From: Cannabis sativa
Taxonomy: Eukaryota; Streptophyta; Magnoliopsida; Rosales; Cannabaceae
Direction: 5' to 3'
Length of the DNA stretch: 64,000 nucleotides
NCBI RefSeq assembly: GCF_029168945.1
Contig: NC_083608.1
Location: 16,262,136-16,326,135 of the forward strand
In this document: positions 57,165-64,000 of the stretch, in pieces
Numbering within the stretch: the first letter of the stretch is position 1
Layout: each line of letters opens with the position of its first letter
Notes under the pieces: model-generated
What the model saw: the letters and a program-made list of their open reading frames with translations, nothing else
Told to the model about the DNA's origin: nothing
Databases searched by the model: none
Position numbers and translations under genes: made by a program

Positions 57165-59461
57165 ATATATAAATCTATTTGTATTGGGCGGGTTGATATA
57201 TTTTCAATCCACCTAATATATTGATTGGGAGGTTTGATTTTTCGTTTAGGTTATTCAGGTTGCATTTTTCGTCAGTATATTTGGTTTGATTTGGGTGATT
57301 TCTTCGAATTAGACAATTTTAAAAAATTAACTAACAATAAAATGTTTCAGGATTTCACCTTGAGTTACATGAAAACATGTCACTTGGTACAGTGAAAATA
57401 AAATCATAAATTACTTACAAAGTAAATAATTGATTCTGAACTTAAACACAATTAATTATTTAATCGACGATTCCTACTGTATAAATAAGCATTATGAGAG
57501 TTAAAATTCTTGATCACAATTTTTAATTCTCTCTTACTCTTCAAAAAATACTAATGAAAACCACTAAATATTCTTGTATGAGTTTCAAGGCTTTTGTATC
57601 GCGTACACCATTGTAGAAAAAGCTTCAAACAACTTACAAAAAAATGCTTGGAATAAAAATTTTAGACAACGATAACTCAATTGTGGTAAGTCTTGGTGTT
57701 CTAAACTAAAAAAAATACTATGATTGTTGAGTTTTTTCTTTTTTGATAATGAAATGGCTGTAAGTTTGTTGTGAATATACTATACCACACTTTTTTGGGT
57801 TGATCATTTTGCTGATGTGGATGCCACGAATGAATGATGGCATCCACGTAGGCTTCTCACTTTAATTTTTCCTTTCCTCCATTCATTTTGATGTAGAGTT
57901 TGTATGGTTGTGAAGCTTAGCCAAATTTCCTACTTTCCCACTTTCTATGATTCTTGTTATTTTATCTCGAGTTTTAAATTCAAAGTAGTAGAAAATTGTA
58001 TGTGTGATTTATAAAGAAGTGGATATTGTATTACTATTACCTAATTATTATAAGAATATGTATAAAAGGGATATACGAGAATGGATCCATCACTAACAAA
58101 TAAATTAATTTAAAAGTTTTCATGGTATAATTTAATTCAATAAAGGTAGGATAAATTTTATGAAATCAATGCTAATTGATTATCCACCTCTAATACAAAA
58201 TCTTTCAGAATGTGATGGAAACAATTAGCAACGAGAGAAATAACTCATATTTTATATATAGTTATTAAAATTATTAGAATTTAAATATTTATTTATAAAT
58301 ATTTAAATTTTTATATCACAATATATAAATAAAATTAATATATAGTTTAGTTTTATAATTTTTAATAATTTTAATTATAGAATTATAATATTTAATGTTA
58401 TATTTAAGTTCTATTATTATTCTTACTATTAAATTATATGATTTTTTATTGCGTCGTGCTGTACTTTTCAAATTTGTCGCGTGTTATACCTTTTAGACTA
58501 GTTTATTTTTTTTTTCGTATTTTGTTGTGGTTAAACACATATGTATCATATCGTATTGTACTAATTTGTAATATCATATTGTGTCGTACTCAAGTCTATA
58601 TTTTCTCATGTCTAATTATGCTTATGTCTTTCAAACTCGTATCGACTTCATGCCATGTCAAAAAGTTCGGGCTAAATGATTTAATTGGCAAAGTGGCTGA
58701 AAAAGCTCAGAAAACAGTAACACGGCCACTGGGGAGCTTGGAGTGGTGCACATATGAAACACTATTTGCTGAAGCTTATTAGCTTTAGGTTGTTGAACTT
58801 GGTCCTAGTTGGGCCTACTATGAATCATAAAGTTTGAAGCCTAATGTGAAATTGAAATGAGGACCTGGGGTCTTGAAAGATGATAGAGATAGGGAATGGT
58901 TGCCAATTATGCTTATTGAAGAGAGAAAAAGTTGGGCTTGAGCCAATTTTATTGGATTTGCCATCTTCTTTCAATTTTACTAATTTGTGCACTAAATTGA
59001 AAAATAAACACAAAATTGGATTAAGTTAAATAATATTTACACTTAAACTCATAAAAACAAAAAAGTTAATTCCATAATATGCGACTAGACCTTGTCTCGG
59101 TCACATCCTCCCACAAGTTTGAATCATGCGAGGCTAGCTCTACAAGAGCTATATGATTGACACGTCATCCTTTTCCATAGAAAACCGGGTCCATGTGTCA
59201 ATTTCTTACGAGACTATAACTCATATTTTAAGGGAAAAATTGCACTATAACAAGGTCTAATCCGAGAAAAATGACAGCTTCCAGTAATTAAAGATTTAGG
59301 ATTGAAAAACTCTAACAAACCACATAGAGAACCCTAATAATACTAGTTTTTAATATTCACTAATTTTTATTTTAGGTCGTCATTAAATAAAAATGCAGCC
59401 CCGTCATTAACAAAAGCTTTAAAAAATTTGGTTCCCAAAATATTTTTATGAAAAAAATATG
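57165..59461. other. intergenic DNA with repeat remnants
   Basis: No gene. There are degenerate G-rich repeat remnants (57180-57300), a perfect short hairpin (57817-57847), and a stretch at 58440-58680 with recurring tcgt/gtatt motifs (tcgtgctgta, tcgtattgta, tgtgtcgtac) that looks like a worn DNA-transposon-type repeat. Two anti-parallel acaaggtcta motifs at 59085 and 59255 could be ends of a small element. Confidence 0.45.
57817..57847. other. perfect 10-bp stem-loop
   Basis: GTGGATGCCA and TGGCATCCAC are separated by 11 bases. Such ACGTGG-type palindromes are scattered in plant DNA and may be the ends of a tiny element. No gene is adjacent. Confidence 0.5.
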
Positions 59462-59830
59462 TAAATACCATTTTGGACTTTGTGTTTTGTAAAAATTACA
59501 AATTTGACTTTCTGTTTTGTTAAATGACAATATGAACCCTGTAATTTTTTGAAATTGTATAGATAAGAATCTGAACTGATTTTTTGTCAAAATAAAACTT
59601 AATAATAATCTGATCTAGAGATATTATGACAAATCTGATTACATTTTATGTATCTGTTCATGTTAGAAATTGTCTTAAAGTTAATTATATTAAAAAAATA
59701 AAATTGTTAAAAATCGAGCTTAAGGTTCTATTTTTACAATTTTGAAAAATACAGAATCCATTTTGTCATTTAATAAAATAAAAAATTTAATCGATAACTT
59801 GTGCAAAACTCATAACCCAAAATGGTATTT
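59462..59830. repeat. MITE family 3, copy 2
   Basis: 369 bp with terminal inverted repeats of about 28 bp: taaataccattttggacttt at left; the complement of the right end reads taaataccattttgggttat. AT-rich with no ORF. The interior matches 17310-17660. Confidence 0.75.
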
Positions 59831-60132
59831 ACCAACAAAAATTGCATTATGCATTGATGGGATCATATTATTTTTGTTTTCAATATTGAAGACAATCAAG
59901 TACATGCAAGCAATGCAACGTTACTCACACATTCACGTGTGTAAAGTACATTTCCAAACCAATCATCTAAACTCAACATCCCTTCCACCAATCGCAACTT
60001 CTCCCAAACTATCCACTTACACGCCTCACCCAATCATAATCAATTATTATTATTGTATTATTTCATAAAACTAATATTTCGACTTTCTTTATATTACAAA
60101 TTACAATTTTATTTTTTAGAACAAATTATAAA

Positions 60133-60470
60133 TTGGGATAATTACATTACACAATTTTATTTTATTTTCTTTTTTTTTTTTTGTAAAAAATTATATTTTT
60201 ATGTTTATTTATTTTATTTTTTTTACATTTTTACGATTTTCTATAAAAACAACACAAAAACAATTAGAAAACTACATAAAAGTAACATGAAAATAATAAC
60301 AAAAAATAACATTCATATAATAAAAAATCAACAACAAATTAACAAGAGTACAACATAAAAAAACCGTATTTTCTATAAATAAAATCGTAAAAATGTTTAA
60401 AATTTTGTAAAACTGTATTTTTATAAATTTTTTTGTTATTTTTTTATGTATTTGTGAAATAAGCCCAATT
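60133..60470 (+). repeat. short non-autonomous element, copy 2 (related to 6578-6915)
   Basis: Same order of blocks as the first copy: ttttacgattttctataaaa, aactacataaaagtaacatg, aaaaatcaacaacaaattaa. Ends are gggataattac at left and, read inward, gggcttatttcacaaatac at right. Confidence 0.65.
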
Positions 60471-61054
60471 ACAATTGATCTTATAGATTTTCAAAATTTT
60501 ACCTTATTTTTAAAATATTTTGAAGTTACTATAATAATTTTTTTGTTAGGATTTATAAAACACTTAAGAAATATATAAATCACATATCTGAACATATTCC
60601 TAAAAGTACTTTAATATAAAAAACCCTAAATCATATGAGCGGAAGCACTAACTTGAAGCCATTGTTGGAGATTGCAGAGAAGGTTTTGATCTTCCAAGAA
60701 TACACTATTTTCTTAGGTATTTTCTCTTATGGGAAAGGAGAGAATACAGAAACCCTGTGTTTCTTGGGGACCACTACCTATTTATAGACTCATCTTAGAA
60801 TGAGTTTTGGGTATTTATAATTTGGCCCCTCAACAAATTATAAATTAACTTATGGTATCTACACATTATTTCCATGACAATTTAATACCCTTTTGATACC
60901 TATAACATAATTAGTCACTTAATTTTGTATCGCACTTTATAATAGCATATACATTATACATATGTGCCCACATAGGATTTTAATCCAATATTTTTGTCAT
61001 TTTATTTTATTTTTCACATTGGTTTTAAGAAAATTCAAACTTTTTTTTATTGGA
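60471..61054. other. intergenic DNA, probable solo repeat remnant
   Basis: No gene. 60540-60800 has the flavour of a worn LTR 3' region (aaccctaaatcatatgagcg, ctatttatagactcatctta) but no paired copy or PBS, so it is not called. Confidence 0.35.
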
Positions 61055-61300
61055 AAATTTGTAGTACACCTTTTATTTGTTTCGACAAAAAGCCTATTTT
61101 TTTTATGAACTCAAAATTATTAACAATAATTCACATGCATGCATACAATACACAGTTTGAACCAATATTTTGACGTATTTAATTATTTTTAGATTTTTCA
61201 AAATTTTACAAGATATGTTAAACAACTACAACGTACATCACTATATAAAAATTAGATTAAAAAAATTCTCTAAATGCTAAATAAGAAGGCATGTGCGCAA
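61055..61300. repeat. palindromic MITE family 1, copy 6
   Basis: Left end ttgtagtacaccttttattt with gtttcgacaaaaag. The core has atgcatgcatacaatacaca and gtttgaacc. The right end is ctctaaatgctaaataagaa. Confidence 0.5.
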
Positions 61301-61324
61301 ACCTTGTTTTTTAGATGTGTGTAA

Positions 61325-61690
61325 TCATGTTCGGGTTCGCGTTCGCAACCAAGTCTAAGTCCATGTTCGAGTCCGGATTTGGGTCCAAGATTTGGGATTC
61401 AGGGTCCGGGTATAGGGTTTGAGTTCACATCCAGACCTAGGGTTCGGGGTCCAAGATCTGAGATCCAAGGTTCAGATGTGGGGTTCGAGTCTAGTGTTCG
61501 GGGTCTGAGTTCGAATCTAGGGTCCAAATTCAGGTCTAAGTCCAGGGCATATTCCAAATCTAAGATTTGAGTTGTAAAGAATTTATAATTTTATAAAATA
61601 TAGTATTATATTAAATAATATTAATACAATATAATTCTAATATAATACTATACATTACAATCCAATACCAAACCAATTAACCAAGCCTTT
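61325..61690 (-). repeat. element with AT palindrome flank and C-rich array, copy 2 (G-rich on + strand)
   Basis: 61325-61565 is a string of G-blocks on the + strand (ggttcgcgttcg, gggtccaag, gggtccggg), followed by an AT-rich near-palindromic segment (61590-61670) whose complement contains ttggattgtaatgtata. It is the inverted, shorter counterpart of 7880-8500. It lies 130 bp upstream of the start codon of the next gene. Confidence 0.5.
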
Positions 61691-61821
61691 TTGGAGAAAA
61701 TTCTGGTGGAGAGGAGACTAGGGTACATGTGGTGTACCTGTCTCATTGCATGGCTACCAAAAATACAGAGAACACTCGCTCGAAACCACATTAAACATTG
61801 CCAAAAATTCCATTTACAGCC

Positions 61822-64000
61822 ATGGCCGGAGGAGCCCTGAACTTCGCACCACCTCCCATTTTCTCCCCCTTTTCGCGTCGTACGATTATACCTAAAACCG
61901 TACGATTCGCAATCAGAGCATCGTCGCAGAGCCCCGATGCTTCGGCTTCGGTGAAGAGCAAAGAGGGAGAAGAGAAGCAGCAGGGGTCTTTAACATTCGC
62001 TCCTCCGCCAAATTTCAAGGCGCCGGAGCCTAAGAGGTTCGGAGTCCGACCAGATAAGGCTTTGGACATTCTCGGGGCTTCTCTCGCTCTCTTCTTTCGT
62101 TTCGGCACAGGCGTTTTCGCTTCTGGGTATGCAATTTTTTCTTTTTTTTACCTTTCCTTCTTATAGTTTCAAAATCTATCTGAGACATCTTTGATTGCTT
62201 GGATTTCAAATTTCCAAAGTACGGAAATGAATTTACTACTAATTCGAATTCAAATTCAAATTCGAGGTGGAATTTTCTTTGGAATATTGTCGTTTTGAAG
62301 TTGATGTCGTTGTTGTTAGGATAATAATGTAGTTTTTAATGTGTTGCAGCTTTACTAAGTTTATCACACATGAACTATTATGGCAACAATTGTCCAATTC
62401 AGTCTAATCTACTAACTACATTTGTTAAAAATTTGGAATCCAAAGCAGTATAAGTGACACAGTTCGTGGGCTAAGTAATATTATTCTCCATCTAAGAAAT
62501 TTAGATGTTCTCAACTAATCATTTCTAACAAGTTTTGATCCATCTTATCGTTTGCTGATACTGTCGTTTCTTATGTAAGTTATAACATGGTGTTGTCTTT
62601 TAATTCTCATTAGTGGGGTATCAGAATTGTCATTTTATCAGTGTTTATATTTGTTCTTTGCGAAAAATTATGGAATTTAGAATCATTATATTGTAATATT
62701 TTGTGGCTAATCCTAATGAATGTACACTTTGGGTGTAAATTTTGAATCTTAGATGGTATTTGTAGTAAACTTTGATATTGTTGGAATGGTAGCTCTTCCA
62801 CTAAAAATTAAAAATATATCTTACTAAAAGGTATAATGGTCAGGTTAGGGCCTAATGTGGCTTGAAAACTATAATTCAATGCCAAAGTGGTATTAATATC
62901 TGTTTTTATCTGTTTATGCTAAAACAATATTTTTCATAATAAATTATGATTTTCTTTACAACTTTGGCTCATGAATCTATAAATATCTAATTATGTACCT
63001 GTAACCTATTCAAGTAGAAAGTTTGTTGACCAAAGTAGTATAACAACTGTGAAATAAATCTCCTTCTCCTGAACATTTATTTGCAATCAAACTATTTTCT
63101 TTTTAGTTAAAATTCGATAAATGATCAAACAACAACGATAGCTGATCACCTCAATTTTTGACACTCCAACTTGACCCAGCTGCTAGATGTGCTATTATCG
63201 TATATATAAAATTTGGATGAATGGTAACTACAAATCACATATGACTAAATGATGAGTAGCATGATATGGTCCTACACAAAATCAAAGTTTTACTTAATCT
63301 TAAAACTTTCTTTATGCTGATTAAGTAAACTTTGAGGCAATAAATAGATGTCTTGTTTCTTTTTTCTTTTTGCAGTTGAGGCAATAAACAAATATCTTGT
63401 TTCTTTTTTCTTTGATGTACTTACAATATGTTAATATGTGCTTAATAATTGCAGATATTCTGTATCCTTAGTTCCCAAGGATGAGTTTCCACCGGGCCAG
63501 TATGCTCTAGATGTTTCCGGTAGCTGTTATTTGTCGTTAATCTTTATATATGCGAATAGACTGATGGTATTGTAAATTGACATCAGAAGGATCTGAAACT
63601 TGCAGCTAGTTTTAATTTAATTTTTTTGTTTTACAATTTGTAAAATGGTTTGTATTAGATTACAAAGTCAAAGAAACTTCGAAGTTAGGTCCTCGTCCTG
63701 AAAAGCCAATTGAAATATATGAGTTTGAGAGGTATTTATTCTCCTTTCTAATTTTATTATTAATTTTTATCTTTTTAATGAGTAGGATGATGCACTTGAA
63801 TAACCTCGTATGGTGCTTCTTTCTTTTACTTCATTTTATTTATCTCTTGATTTTTTCTCAAATTTTGCAATATTAAGACTGACTGTTTATACTGTTCTCC
63901 CCCAAAATATGGATTGCAATGGATTTGCAGCTGTCCGTTTTGTCGAAAGGTAAATTAACTTCGGGAAAGGACTTTAATTCATAGGAAATCATCATTATCA
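61822..64000 (+). CDS. plastid-targeted glutaredoxin/thioredoxin-fold protein (GST-N-like), 5' four exons
   Basis: The ATG at 61822 (context gccATGG) starts exon 1, 61822-62126. Then follow 63455-63519, 63659-63731 and 63931-63949, all with GT-AG borders and consistent phases; the window ends in intron 4. The 154 visible residues begin with a transit-like Ala/Ser/Pro/Arg-rich stretch (FAPPPIFSPFSRRTIIP) and continue with FKAPEPKRFGVRPDKALDILGASLAL and a hydrophobic run (FFRFGTGVFASGYSVSLVP, one possible membrane or thylakoid-associated segment). The fold then starts at GPRPEKPIEIYEFESCPFCRK. The CPFC at residues 149-152 is a dithiol redox-site motif as in glutaredoxins. It resembles, from memory, Arabidopsis At5g03880, annotated as a thioredoxin-family chloroplast protein. 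Activity is inferred only. Intron 1 is long (1328 bp) and AT-rich. Confidence 0.92.

Noticed and set aside
58438..58782. 114-codon hydrophobic open frame
   Set aside because: Composition follows a T-rich degenerate repeat; no domain, poor start context, no splice structure. Treated as a repeat remnant.
60540..60800. Possible solo LTR
   Set aside because: Has a leader-like look but no identifiable TG...CA ends, no second copy and no target duplication in the window.
61791..62108. 105-codon minus-strand frame
   Set aside because: Shadow of exon 1 of the glutaredoxin-like gene on the other strand.

Overview
The window is nuclear DNA of a flowering plant, most likely a eudicot. It is AT-rich, its real genes are split by GT-AG introns, and about half of it is nested LTR retrotransposons and short non-autonomous DNA elements. 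The retrotransposon style would fit the Cannabaceae or another Rosales family, but that placement is an impression, not a demonstration. No bacterial, viral or organellar gene set is present, and I saw no rRNA, tRNA or CRISPR.

Four host genes are supported. (1) 1-768 (+): the 3' part of a P-class pentatricopeptide repeat gene. (2) 1945-3933 (+): a complete eight-exon gene for a plastid-type SOUL heme-binding protein of 293 residues. (3) 9446-10024 (-): an intronless PADRE/DUF4228 protein with an MGNC N-terminus. (4) 61822-64000 (+): the first four exons of a plastid-targeted glutaredoxin/thioredoxin-fold protein with a CPFC active site, running off the window. The first three lie in the left 10 kb and the fourth at the right edge.

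From 10 to 23.6 kb there is a gene desert filled with AT-rich sequence, microsatellites and several families of short inverted-repeat elements. One palindromic family has at least six copies in the window. From 23.6 to 57.2 kb lies a nested retrotransposon block, read as follows. A truncated minus-strand LTR (D, 23635-24813) abuts the 3' LTR (C) of a degenerate minus-strand Copia element of Angela/Tork type. LTR C is split by a complete Ty3/Gypsy chromovirus of Tekay type (26327-34481, TSD aaatg). The Copia body ends at 36540, where a plus-strand relative (A) begins. A is interrupted by a structurally complete Sirevirus-like Copia (39971-48805, TSD taacc). A then meets a minus-strand relative (B, ending 54882), so two LTRs of one family face each other. 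B lies in the gag of another minus-strand Sirevirus-like Copia (F, LTR 56430-57164).

None of the retroelements has an intact coding set. The Tekay and Sirevirus-like insertions look young because their LTR pairs differ at only about 10-20 positions. Their main interest is non-coding: both carry dense arrays of short perfect hairpins in their LTRs. The Sirevirus-like element also has an extra sense ORF after pol and several polypurine-tract-like motifs. I found no clear new enzymatic system. The strongest candidates for something under-described are these hairpin arrays, the inward-facing LTR composite with its long inverted repeats, and a pair of strand-asymmetric C-rich arrays at 7.9-8.5 kb and 61.3-61.6 kb.
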